This document shows positions 35,168-45,000 of a stretch of 64,000 nt of DNA, piece after piece. The stretch spans positions 62,001 to 126,000 of the forward strand of contig JBCCHB010000012.1 of the NCBI GenBank assembly GCA_039028975.1, read 5' to 3'. Position 1 is the first letter of the stretch. Every line of letters begins with the position of its first letter. Made by a program: the position numbers and the translations under genes. This DNA is from JAHBNG01 sp039028975 (GTDB lineage Bacteria; Chloroflexota; Anaerolineae; Caldilineales; Caldilineaceae). The notes under the pieces are model-generated. The model did not search any database and was not told the origin of the DNA. It was given only the letters and a program-made list of their open reading frames with translations.

Positions 35168-37972
35168 TTAATCTGGAAGGGGGTGTTGGAATAATCCTGC
35201 CTGGGTTAACAGGTAGATAGTCTTCGACAGTTCATCTACATATATACCACGTAGATTCTGTAAGGTATTCTCTTCTGGTGCTTTGAGTTGCTGAATATAT
35301 GCACCTGACTTGGAAAAGATCAAGATTCGATCTTCCCCAGCATCAGCCAAGTAAATGTAGGAATTTGTATGTGCACCCACGAACAAGTCTACTGGCTCCG
35401 TGATGATGCCCACATCGTCATCTAGAACGAAATCGCGCTGAATACCTTGGCTGTAGGGTAGAAGCAACCCCTCTTGTAAGAGTATCCAAATATCACCGTC
35501 AATTGTCATAGATGAGATGCCAGACAGAGCAGGTGGGTTGGTTGCAACAAGCCAAGGCTCTGGTGCTTGAGTGTATAGTCCTCGCTCATACCGAAAGATC
35601 TGCCCACGCCCCCCATCAGCAACGTAGAAACGCCCCAAATATACCTCAATCTGAGTAGGCGTTTGCCATTGATCCTGCTCACCAAAAGTAAGAAGAGAAG
35701 GCCCGTCAACCTGCTGATTGTAGCGGAAAATGTTGTGATTGCTGTCCAGAACAAGAAGATTTGCCTTGTCCTCAATACCAGGTATGGGCTCCTGCCATGC
35801 AATGTCAACCAGCGGACCAACAACTGCACTATCCACATTCTGTCCTTGAGCCAATACACTGCTTCCATTTTGATCGGGTATACTGCTCCGGGTCTCATCC
35901 AGTCGATAACGCAGAATCTGATGCTTACCCGTATCGAGCACATAGATATCTTGATCAACCACTAAAATACGATGAGGCGAGACATCAAACGGAAAGACGA
36001 CCAATGGTTCGACAAGGCCATAGAGGGGAGTAACCTGTAAAATACCAGATAGCTCCTGGCTGATCTGGGCCAAAAGCGTATCGATTTGATTGCGAGGCCC
36101 GCCAATGAGCTCTGCGTCAACCAAGAACTGCTGGGCTGACTGTAGTGAGACTCTTGCTGCGCCGCTATTGTTCTCGTCAAGAGAAATCTTAGCGTTGTTG
36201 AGATATCCTTCTGCTCCGGCAATCAGTTCTTCTACTTGCCTGGCTCGCTCCGCACCTTGCCACCATACAGTCGCATAGACAACCAATATGACCAAAAAGG
36301 ACAAGACAACAGCCAACGTAATAATCAACCGGGCACGGCTGCCGGCCGCAGGTGGTGGAGGCGTAAAGCGTTTGACTTCTTTCTGCTGAACATGGGTGGT
36401 GAAATCATCAGGGGCTTCCGAATGCTCTGGCGGTAAGGGCGCAGCTTGACTACCAGTAATAGGGTTAACTGAGCGCTGCTGCGGCTTAGGGCGAAACTCG
36501 CTGTAAGGGTCAGCAACGGGTCTCTGCGCTGTTGCCCCTCTGTTCGTGGATAGTTGCGCCGTGGCATCCTCTTGTTCTCTACCACGAGGCAATTGGTCTG
36601 GTAGAAGATCGGCCACAAAGGACTTTACTTGACTCGACAGTGATTGCCAATCCTTGCCCCAATCTCTATTGAGCACACTTGAGTTGTTCTTGGCCGTTTC
36701 GTCAGCTGCATTGACTGACGTTACTGGCACAGAGGCACCATGAGAAATGGCTTGCTGTGCACCTGATTCCAGCCCAATATCCGAATTCGACGCCGAACCA
36801 ATTTTAGAACCTTGGAGATGAACCGCTGTCTGCTCCATTGTAGGTTCAAAGCTCGTTGTCAATTCATCAACAGCGGCATTTTGCTCGTCTCTATTCCAAC
36901 GTTCCTCTGACCGAGATGGCGGAAGCGGATCTATCCCATCCACAATAGGTGGCGACGCATGGACAGAGGTAGGTAGGCTGCTTGATGTGCTATCAACTGG
37001 CTGGTGCGCTTGCTGAGTAGAAGATGTGAACCCAACATGGTCTGAAGAAGAAGGAACCGCTCGGGACATTCCGACATCCGAGGAACCGAAATTGGCAGGT
37101 TCGCGATTTGTTATCCCATCGCCAAATATTGGTACGCTCCCTGGTGGTGCTTCCGTCTGTGGTACTGCTGCCGAAATCAAGAGGGCTGGTAGTGAATCGC
37201 TCTTACTTTCTTCGGTCAAATAGGCTGCAATCTCTTCACAATTATCAAGAGTGCATTGGGCCACTGTACCCAGAATCTTTCGCACCGTCAACTGCTCCAA
37301 CCAACTGACGGTACCAATAAAGATGGAGACGTCACCATGCATAGCCCGCCTGTGAGTAAAGATCTCTGGCATCTGGCTACTGCCCAATAAATCTCGGACA
37401 GAGCTATATTGGTTCCATGGGAATTGCTCTAGTGCATCGTCAGAGGCGATCAGTGCCAACGCTGGGCCGCTACATGTCACGCTTAACCGGTTTTTGAGAA
37501 GGGCAGCACAAAGCACCCCAGCACGCAAAGGTGCCTGTGGGTTTTCGGTATTATGTTGACTTAAAAGATGATGAACCTCTTTAATGGCCCGTTCAGTGGC
37601 TACGGACTGGGAGCCTTTGGCTGTGTAGTATGTCGTCTGAATCAATCCTAGCAACCGCTCGGCAAACTGAGCCAATTCACGTGTCGAGTAGTGATAGGAG
37701 GCAGAAGAATTGGTACTTGCCGATATAGTCTCTTGTTCCGGTTGGGTTTGGCTCGCTAAAGATTCTGGCTCCGTAGAATTGGAGTGGCGCGGCAGGGAAT
37801 CTGAATTATCAAGTTCAGCGGCTTGGCCAGTGGTCAATTCGACCAATTCTACAAAGATGTACAGATTACCCCGTATTGCATGGCCCGCATCCGGGTTTGG
37901 CTCAACGGCGCGCACACCCCACCGCAGCATATTAGAGCCATGTGGAAGATAGATTGCTTTAGTCGTTGCCAT
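35168..37972 (-). CDS. Large single-pass membrane protein with C-terminal beta-propeller
   Basis: 934 residues from ATG 37972 (MATTKAIYLPHG); a TTG start at 38011 would add 13. The N-terminal 270 residues form a folded cytoplasmic region that I do not recognise (GVLCAALLKNRLSVTCSGPA, GDVSIFIGTVSW). A PP2C-like phosphatase fold is conceivable but no metal-site Asp motif is clear. A long low-complexity Ser/Glu/Pro region leads to one membrane helix (LIITLAVVLSFLVILVVYA), a short coiled coil (VEELIAGAEGYLNN) and an NHL-like propeller (IYVLDTGKHQILRY, YLADAGEDRILIFSK). This layout mirrors the kinases at 12-17 kb. It may be a wall or signal sensor; function unknown. Confidence 0.7.
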   Translation of the reverse strand: MATTKAIYLPHGSNMLRWGVRAVEPNPDAGHAIRGNLYIFVELVELTTGQAAELDNSDSLPRHSNSTEPESLASQTQPEQETISASTNSSASYHYSTRELAQFAERLLGLIQTTYYTAKGSQSVATERAIKEVHHLLSQHNTENPQAPLRAGVLCAALLKNRLSVTCSGPALALIASDDALEQFPWNQYSSVRDLLGSSQMPEIFTHRRAMHGDVSIFIGTVSWLEQLTVRKILGTVAQCTLDNCEEIAAYLTEESKSDSLPALLISAAVPQTEAPPGSVPIFGDGITNREPANFGSSDVGMSRAVPSSSDHVGFTSSTQQAHQPVDSTSSSLPTSVHASPPIVDGIDPLPPSRSEERWNRDEQNAAVDELTTSFEPTMEQTAVHLQGSKIGSASNSDIGLESGAQQAISHGASVPVTSVNAADETAKNNSSVLNRDWGKDWQSLSSQVKSFVADLLPDQLPRGREQEDATAQLSTNRGATAQRPVADPYSEFRPKPQQRSVNPITGSQAAPLPPEHSEAPDDFTTHVQQKEVKRFTPPPPAAGSRARLIITLAVVLSFLVILVVYATVWWQGAERARQVEELIAGAEGYLNNAKISLDENNSGAARVSLQSAQQFLVDAELIGGPRNQIDTLLAQISQELSGILQVTPLYGLVEPLVVFPFDVSPHRILVVDQDIYVLDTGKHQILRYRLDETRSSIPDQNGSSVLAQGQNVDSAVVGPLVDIAWQEPIPGIEDKANLLVLDSNHNIFRYNQQVDGPSLLTFGEQDQWQTPTQIEVYLGRFYVADGGRGQIFRYERGLYTQAPEPWLVATNPPALSGISSMTIDGDIWILLQEGLLLPYSQGIQRDFVLDDDVGIITEPVDLFVGAHTNSYIYLADAGEDRILIFSKSGAYIQQLKAPEENTLQNLRGIYVDELSKTIYLLTQAGLFQHPLPD

Positions 37973-38125
37973 AGTATTAAGAATTTTAACGTGCTGTTCA
38001 CATAATGTCAACCATTCATGTCAACCATAGTACGATGCCTCTAAATGTTACGTGTATCCATTACGCGATTGCCCCTTCTCCATGTTGGTCGACCAGGACA
38101 TGCCAGGGTATAATCGAAGCCAGAT

Positions 38126-38752
38126 ATGCCAACAAATCGTTACCAAATCCCTAGCCATACACATCGGGTCGAAGAGGAGATCAAGCGCAGCCGCTTCATT
38201 ACCACGATTGCTCATACACCAACAGTAGAGGATGCGCGCAACTTTATAGCCCAAATGAATGTAGAATTTGCTGACGCGTCCCATAACTGTTGGGCATATG
38301 TTGTTGGCCCACCGGGAAGCACGGCTCAAATTGGCATGAGTGACGCGGGTGAACCTCATGGTACTGCGGGTAAACCTATGTTGACTGTCCTTCTTCACTC
38401 TGGCGTTGGGGATATCTGTGCCGTTGTGACCCGCTATTTTGGTGGTACTCTCTTAGGCAAAGGCGGGCTGGTTAAAGCCTATAGTGGCGGGGTCCAGTTG
38501 GCTTTAAAATCTATGTCTATTATGGAGCGAGTACCGAGTGCAGAGCTCCTGATCGTCATTGATTATGCGACGGTAACACCCTTCCAGCGTATGTTGCCTG
38601 AGTACGAGGCAGAGTTGCTTAGTGAAGAGTTTGGTGTTGATGCAACAATGAAAGTCAAAGTGCCTCTTGAGCAGAAGGAGCCATTTATCTATACCATTAC
38701 GGATATGACAAATGGCAATGCGCTAGTGGAAGTTGAGCATGAAGATGAATGA
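38126..38752 (+). CDS. YigZ/IMPACT family protein
   Basis: 208 residues, full length for bacterial YigZ. The UPF0029 domain is plain: EIKRSRFITTIAHTPTVEDA at the start, then NCWAYVVG, SDAGEPHGTAGKPML and the glycine-rich TRYFGGTLLGKGGLVKAY. The C-terminal ferredoxin-like domain follows. The family is related to eukaryotic IMPACT, and its bacterial role is not settled. larB starts 15 bp downstream, so they probably share a transcript. The start at 38126 is the first ATG before the conserved region. Confidence 0.93.
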   Translation: MPTNRYQIPSHTHRVEEEIKRSRFITTIAHTPTVEDARNFIAQMNVEFADASHNCWAYVVGPPGSTAQIGMSDAGEPHGTAGKPMLTVLLHSGVGDICAVVTRYFGGTLLGKGGLVKAYSGGVQLALKSMSIMERVPSAELLIVIDYATVTPFQRMLPEYEAELLSEEFGVDATMKVKVPLEQKEPFIYTITDMTNGNALVEVEHEDE

Positions 38753-38767
38753 TAGGAGCTGTAGACT

Positions 38768-39532
38768 TTGGAACTCGCCGCAATTCAACGCCTGTTAGAA
38801 GAGGTTGCTGCAGGGAATACGTCCGTGGATGAGGCAACCAAGGCGTTGCGCACCCTACCCTTTGAATCCCTTGACTTTGCTACATTGGATCACCATCGAA
38901 CCTTGCGTTGGGGCTTTCCTGAAGTTATCTTCTGTCAGGGAAAAAGTGCGGAGCAAGTAGGCCTGATTGCCGCACGTTTGGCTGAGCGTTCCCCCAGGGT
39001 GCTAGGTACCCGTGCCACCAAGGAACAGTTTGAGGTGGCCCGTCAACATGTAGCAGAGCTCGAGTATAATGAATCTGCTCGTTGCCTTTGGCTAGACCGA
39101 GATTCCCAGCGCAACCGTCATGAGGGGGTCTTGTTGGTGGCTGCTGGCACCAGTGATTTGCCTGTACTGGAAGAGGCAGCACTTACCCTCGATCTGATGG
39201 GTCATCAGCCCAATCGTGTTGTGGACGTGGGGGTCGCGGGGTTGCATCGCCTATTTCCTCATATTCCAGCTATTCAAGCAGCCAATGTAGTCGTGGTGAT
39301 TGCTGGTATGGAAGGGGCATTGGCTAGCGTTGTCGGAGGATTGACTGACGCTCCGGTGATTGCCGTACCGACATCTGTTGGTTATGGTGCCAGCTTTGGT
39401 GGTGTAGCAGCGCTGCTTTCTATGCTTAATACGTGTGCCACAGGCGTTGCTACAGTCAATATTGATAATGGCTATGGGGCAGGCCATATGGCCGCCTTAA
39501 TCAACCAAAAAATTGTAACTGCTTCATCCTAA
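38768..39532 (+). CDS. larB: LarB, nickel-pincer cofactor biosynthesis carboxylase
   Basis: 254 residues from a TTG start with AGGAG 10 nt upstream, overlapping the yigZ end. LarB carboxylates and hydrolyses nicotinic acid adenine dinucleotide to start synthesis of the nickel pincer nucleotide used by LarA-type racemases. The C-terminal half is PurE-like: VAAGTSDLPVLEEAALTLDLMG, VVVIAGMEGALASVVGGL and VIAVPTSVGYGASFGGV. ATNIDNGYGAGH-type ending (VNIDNGYGAGHMAA) is typical. larE and larC lie downstream, but a 285-bp gap with a large hairpin separates larB from them. Confidence 0.95.
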   Translation: MELAAIQRLLEEVAAGNTSVDEATKALRTLPFESLDFATLDHHRTLRWGFPEVIFCQGKSAEQVGLIAARLAERSPRVLGTRATKEQFEVARQHVAELEYNESARCLWLDRDSQRNRHEGVLLVAAGTSDLPVLEEAALTLDLMGHQPNRVVDVGVAGLHRLFPHIPAIQAANVVVVIAGMEGALASVVGGLTDAPVIAVPTSVGYGASFGGVAALLSMLNTCATGVATVNIDNGYGAGHMAALINQKIVTASS

Positions 39533-39587
39533 AAGAGAAATAGTCATTAAATAAGGGATCTATGAGGAATAGTGGGGTGGAGTTACC

Positions 39588-39655
39588 GTAGCCCGTCCTT
39601 TTAGGGCGGGAGGCACCCGATGTAAAGGAGTTCCCGCCCTAAAAGGACGGGCTAC
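39588..39655. repeat. Perfect 24-bp inverted repeat (REP/MITE-like hairpin)
   Basis: Left arm 39588-39611 begins GTAGCCCGTCCTTTTAGGG and right arm 39632-39655 is its exact reverse complement, ending CCTAAAAGGACGGGCTAC. The loop is 20 nt. It sits in the 285-bp gap between larB and larE, which holds no gene. It could act as a bidirectional terminator or be a small mobile REP-type unit. No transposase is in the window. Confidence 0.9.
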
Positions 39656-39817
39656 AACATTGCCGTGCCTTGGTCTTACCCCACAAAAGCTCAGACAACC
39701 TAAATAAGTTGGGTCCGTCATCTCGCTCACAAAGTAGCTGTAAAGCGGCTTGGATTGCGAGAGCTTATGTATAAGTTATTTAATTCCGATTCCAGAGATT
39801 ATGTGTGAGGGTCACCT

Positions 39818-40702
39818 ATGGACCAAGAATTTCAAGATACCGTTAAAGAAGCTGCTATGCTTGCGCCCCATGTTGTACCAAAATTGGAAACGCTACGCCA
39901 GCTATTGCGAGAGATGGGTTCAGTGTTGGTGGCCTACTCGGGGGGCGTTGATAGTGCACTGGTGATGGTCGTTGCCCATCAGGAATTGGGAGAACGCTCC
40001 CTTGCCTGTATTGGCGTCTCACCTAGCTACCCAACCCGAGAGATGAAGTCGGCTACTGATTTTGCCCAGTCGCTCAAAATTCCTTACCGATTGGTCAATA
40101 CAGAAGAATATTTGGACGAGAACTATGCGGCTAATCCGACCAACCGTTGCTACTTCTGCAAATCAGAGCTGCACACTCACTTGCACACCATTGCTGAGGG
40201 CGAGGGTTGGCAACAAGTAGTCGATGGAGCCAACGCCAGCGATTTAGGGGACCATCGACCTGGAATGGACGCTGCTAGAGAGCGTAACGTCCGCTCTCCT
40301 CTTATTGAAGCCAATATCAGCAAGCCAGAGGTACGTCAGATAGCCAGATATTTGGGAATGCCTCTGTGGGACAAGCCCGCCATGGCTTGTCTCTCCTCTA
40401 GAGTCCCTCACGGTATGGCCATCACACCTGAATTGTTGCGTCAGATTGAGACCGCAGAAGATGTGCTCGTTGAATTAGGCTTTCCTCAATTTCGCGTACG
40501 TCACCACGGAGATGTAGCCCGCATCGAGGTTCCGCCCCATGACTTTCCTCAAGTGCTAAGCCATCACGAAGAGATTGTTCAACGAATCAAGGGGGCAGGA
40601 TATCGCTTTGTCACGCTTGACCTAGCAGGCTTTCGCAGCGGTTCACTCAACGGGGCCAATGACACAACCGTGATCCCGCTGGCCGATATCCCCGTAACGT
40701 AG
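39818..40702 (+). CDS. larE: LarE, sulfur transferase of nickel-pincer cofactor synthesis
   Basis: 294 residues. An N-type PP-loop SGGVDS (41-46) binds ATP to adenylate the substrate carboxylate, which is then converted to a thiocarboxylate. Cysteines occur in NRCYFCKSEL (Cys111, Cys114) and PAMACLSSR (Cys191). Single-cysteine LarE proteins sacrifice their own sulfur, whereas versions with a cysteine triad hold an iron-sulfur cluster; the triad here suggests the latter, but placement is inferred. TNRCYFCK and DNASDLGDHRPG-type segments are typical (GANASDLGDHRPGM). larC follows after 47 bp. Confidence 0.95.
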   Translation: MDQEFQDTVKEAAMLAPHVVPKLETLRQLLREMGSVLVAYSGGVDSALVMVVAHQELGERSLACIGVSPSYPTREMKSATDFAQSLKIPYRLVNTEEYLDENYAANPTNRCYFCKSELHTHLHTIAEGEGWQQVVDGANASDLGDHRPGMDAARERNVRSPLIEANISKPEVRQIARYLGMPLWDKPAMACLSSRVPHGMAITPELLRQIETAEDVLVELGFPQFRVRHHGDVARIEVPPHDFPQVLSHHEEIVQRIKGAGYRFVTLDLAGFRSGSLNGANDTTVIPLADIPVT

Positions 40703-40749
40703 CAATTCACACTCATATTGATCGACCGGTTACGAATCACGAATCACTT

Positions 40750-42018
40750 ATGATTGCTTACCTTGACATGCCATCCGGGATCTCTGGCGACATGTTTCTT
40801 GGCTGCCTGGTGGATGTGGGTTGGCCACTACACGAATTACATCAGGTGATCCAAAGGCTAGGTTTACCTGATGAGAGTTGGCAGATCAACCAGAAAATGG
40901 TCCAGAGAGGACCTTTGCGTGGAACATTGGTTGATATACAAGTTGAAGAAGGGCCAACCCATCGTCACTTGGCAGATGTGACCCAGATTATCACCCAGAG
41001 TACACTGGCCAACACCATCAAATCAAAAGCCGTCGCCGTCTTTACTCGTTTAGCCGAAGCGGAAGCCTGGGTTCACGGTACAAGCGTAGAACAAGTCCAC
41101 TTTCATGAAGTGGGTGCATTGGATGCCATTATCGATATTGTTGGCGTCGTGGCGGGTCTAGAATCGCTGGGGATTGGGCAATTGTATGCCTCTGGTGCGC
41201 CATTGGGCGAAGGGTGGACTCGCTCTGCTCACGGCCCCATTCCACTACCCGCACCAGCCACATTGCACCTCTTAACAGATGTCAAGGCACCCAGCAGAAC
41301 GGCTCCAGGACCAGGCGAATTGGTGACGCCTACGGGCGCTGCCCTCATTGCAGAACTGGCGATCTTCCGTCAGCCGCCCATGATGCTACATCATGTTGGC
41401 TATGGCGCTGGGCAAAAGGATTTCGACTGGCCTAATGTGGCAAGGATTTGGCTGGGAACGACTCAATCAGCGACTACGGGGCTTACAAAAACGAGCCACA
41501 ATACCCTTCAGGAAACCACTCCCAAAGCAAGCCAGGAAGCGAGCCAGGAAGCGAGCCAGGAAACCCCATATGGGGAAGGAACGTTCGTACAAATTGAGAC
41601 CAACATCGATGATATGAACCCGGAACTATATGGCGTTGTGCGGCAGAGCCTCTTTGATGCAGGTGCCCTGGACGTCTGGACGACGCCGATTCAGATGAAA
41701 AAAGAGCGACCAGGAAATGTGCTTAGTTTAGTCGCTCCGAGTCACCTGGAAGAAACATTGGCTGCCACCGTTCTGAAAGAGACAACGACACTAGGGGTAC
41801 GGGTTCATAGGGTCCATCGGCACGAGGCTGACCGGGTGTTTCGCACCATCCAGACCGAGTACGGTGAAGTCTCTGTGAAGTTGAAAATTTTGGACCATCA
41901 AATTGTTGGGGTCAAGCCTGAATTTGATCGGTGTGTCGAGTTAGCCAAAGGAGCTGGCGTTACGGTACAGGCTGTGCTTCATGAGGTAAAGTTGGCTACA
42001 TCGCACATACTAAGTTGA
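40750..42018 (+). CDS. larC: LarC, nickel insertion protein of nickel-pincer cofactor synthesis
   Basis: 422 residues in one uninterrupted frame, so no programmed frameshift between the LarC1 and LarC2 parts is needed, unlike in Lactiplantibacillus plantarum. The N-terminal part has DMPSGISGDMFLGCLVDVGWP, VHFHEVGALDAIIDIVG and LVTPTGAALIAEL. The C-terminal part has QIETNIDDMNPELYG and RPGNVLSLVAP. The two are joined by a linker with a short SQEA tandem (41524-41565; 12-bp DNA repeat). LarC inserts nickel into the dithiolated nucleotide in a CTP-dependent step. A TPR-RecQ gene starts 15 bp later. Confidence 0.95.
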   Translation: MIAYLDMPSGISGDMFLGCLVDVGWPLHELHQVIQRLGLPDESWQINQKMVQRGPLRGTLVDIQVEEGPTHRHLADVTQIITQSTLANTIKSKAVAVFTRLAEAEAWVHGTSVEQVHFHEVGALDAIIDIVGVVAGLESLGIGQLYASGAPLGEGWTRSAHGPIPLPAPATLHLLTDVKAPSRTAPGPGELVTPTGAALIAELAIFRQPPMMLHHVGYGAGQKDFDWPNVARIWLGTTQSATTGLTKTSHNTLQETTPKASQEASQEASQETPYGEGTFVQIETNIDDMNPELYGVVRQSLFDAGALDVWTTPIQMKKERPGNVLSLVAPSHLEETLAATVLKETTTLGVRVHRVHRHEADRVFRTIQTEYGEVSVKLKILDHQIVGVKPEFDRCVELAKGAGVTVQAVLHEVKLATSHILS

Positions 42019-42033
42019 ATACACCAAATTAAT

Positions 42034-45000
42034 ATGTCTAAATTAAAAATTACAGAAAACCTTGAACTTGCATCGGAACATTTGATCCATCTCCCCCCAG
42101 AGATACGGGATCTGCTGCTCCAATTTCTGGCTGATTGGGGTACGCCTGAACAGCAGATCACGCTGGTGACTGCCCTAAGAGAAGCCCATGGCCCATTGCT
42201 CTTCTTACTAGACTATCAAGCCACTGCACTGAGTGCCAAAGGTGACACTGCGGAAGCGCTGGAAGTGATAGAACGACGACAGCGACGGAGTACAACCATT
42301 AACAGCCAGACGATTGAGGCTAGGGCATTACTCGCCGCTGGGTATGAAGAACATGCCCAAACAGTAGTTGATGATATTGCGCAAGCATACCCGCGTAATA
42401 TACAAGCCATCGGAGCCGCAGCAGAGGTCTATAGCCAACTTGGTCGCTTTGAGCACGCCCGGGAGCTGCTAGAAACATATCTGCGCCATCGCCCATCGGA
42501 TCTCCAAGGTACGCTTCTACTTACTTGCTTTGCCCACAAAAGTAATGAACCACAAGTGGTCACCGACTACATTCAGCGATTAGGGGCGGGCGTTCCCGTA
42601 GGCATTTCCGTTCCTCATCTGCGTATGCTAGGTGAGTTGCACAAGGAACTCAAAAACCAAGAGAGTGCCAATGCAATCGATTTAGAGTTGGAACGGCGTC
42701 AGGCTGCAGATCTGCAACGACTGTTCGGGGCTCTTGAACCTATCGTTGGTTCAGCCGAGGGCAATGCAGATGATATTGCCAAGCTGTATCGAAACTTGAG
42801 CGGTCCAGAATCGTTTGAAGTCTCCCGCAAAGAAAACCGCAACATTCAGCTTGAGGCGGTCCGCCATTTTGGCTTTATGAAGCTGCGGTATGGTCAGCCA
42901 GAGACGATTGCCACCGTATTGCGGCGGGAATCAATTTTGGCGGTTATGCCAACTGGTGCTGGGAAATCGCTCTGCTACCAACTACCCGCCTTGGCCATGC
43001 CTCGGGCTACGCTGGTCATCAGCCCTCTGATTGCATTGATGAAAGATCAGGTCGAGAGCCTGCCCTCTGCTGCGCGCGCCCAGGCTACATTTATCAACAG
43101 TACGCTGGAGGAAGGAGAGTTGGACGCGCGGATGTCTGGTATTGCCAACGGCGAATATAAGCTCATCTATGCTGCGCCCGAGCGTCTGCGTCAACGCGCC
43201 TTTTTACACGTTCTACGGTCGGCAGGTTTAGATCTCTTCGTTATCGATGAAGCCCACTGTGTAAGCTTATGGGGCCATGATTTTCGCCCTGATTATCTCT
43301 TCATCCAGGAAGCTCGACGAGAATTAGGGAACCCAACGGCCTTGGCAATGACGGCCACAGCGCCCCCCGCAGTTCGTGACGAAATTGTAGACTATATGGG
43401 AGCTGATGATGAACCATCGGCTGGGCAAAATATAAAGGATGAAGAGAACGAAATCCATGCATCTGGGCGTCGCCCCAAGGTCATCTCCTTGGATATCTTT
43501 CGGGATAACCTACATATGTCTGCCCTGCGCTTCAATAGTGATGAAGAAAAGCTAACGGCGCTGCTCAAATTTGTTTCTGAAACAGAGGGCAGCGGCATCG
43601 TCTACGTTAACAGCCGAGCCAAGAGTGAAAGCCTAGCCTATGAACTTCGCAGCGTTGGGGTGGAGGCGGAAGCGTACCACGCCGGACTGAGCGAGCGAGG
43701 TGAAGTCCAAGATCGCTTCATGGCTGATAAGACTCGGGTTGTTGTGGCAACTGTCGCGTTTGGTATGGGTATTGATAAATCCGATATCCGCTTTATCGTC
43801 CATTTTCATCCATCTCGCAGCTTGGCCGCTTACTACCAGGAGGTCGGACGTGCTGGACGTGATGGAAAACCGAGCGACGGCGTCCTCTTTTATAGCAACA
43901 ACGATTGGGCTAATCTGCGCCGTTGGGCTAAATCTGACGAGCAGGGTGTAGAATTTTTAGAGAAGGTCTATGCCGCGATTGCAACCCAGCTAGGCGTCAA
44001 TCAGGCTGCTGAATCGGCCAACTTGGCTATGAATGGCAATGGTGATAGCAGTGAAAATGGCTTAGCAGACCAAGATGGAGTGGAGGGTACCCAAGCTGCC
44101 TTGCGCTTTGAGTCGCTGAAGTTAGGCGAGCCAACCATTGGCATTGTCGATCCTCGCCGCCTACAGCAAGTGGCTAATACGGACGAAACAACCATGCGTG
44201 TTGCGGTGAGTACCCTTGAGCGTGCTGATCTGCTCAGCCGTAGCTTTGACCAACCGCGCGAGCTAGAAATTTCTTTACCCAGCAAGCTACCAGCCAAGGT
44301 GCGAGAAGCCACCGAATTGGTACGGCTTCTTAAAGGTCTCAATTTGCGAGGGAATCAGAAGGCGACCTTTAAAACAGAAGAGATCGCTAAATTTATGCGG
44401 TGGCCAATCCACGAGACCGAGGCGGCCCTGCTTGACTGGCAAACGGAAGGATTCTTACAGGTCAAGGGTAGCCGTCGTGCCATGCTGATTGAACTAACCC
44501 CGCCCCGTAGTAACGCCCCCCAGGGTACGCCTGCTTCGGAGATGCGTGAGCGCTTGGAACGATTGTTGGTTCAATCAACGGCCATTGCCCAACGCCGTAT
44601 CGATGATATGGTCGGCTACGCTACCTCGGAGACGTGCCGTCATGGCTATATCAGTGCACACTTTGGCAGTCCACCCCGCATCAAATGTGAAAAGTGTGAC
44701 AACTGTACAGGTATTCGACCGGATATTCCACCACCTGCCGAACCCACCCATCCGCTACCCGACGATGCGGATGTGGAGCCAATGTTGTTGGATTGCTTGG
44801 TAAGCTTACCCAAACCGGTAGGGCGTTCTGGCTTGGCTCGAATCTTAACCGGAAGTATGCGAGCACCGGTCACACCAGACAAAGCACGCCATCACGGTCG
44901 ATTGAAGGGGATGGGCGAGGCCATGGTGATGAACTATGTGGATGCCATGCTCGAAGATGGACGTTTGCGGCAGTATGAACGACAGGGCTATCCGGTGCTG

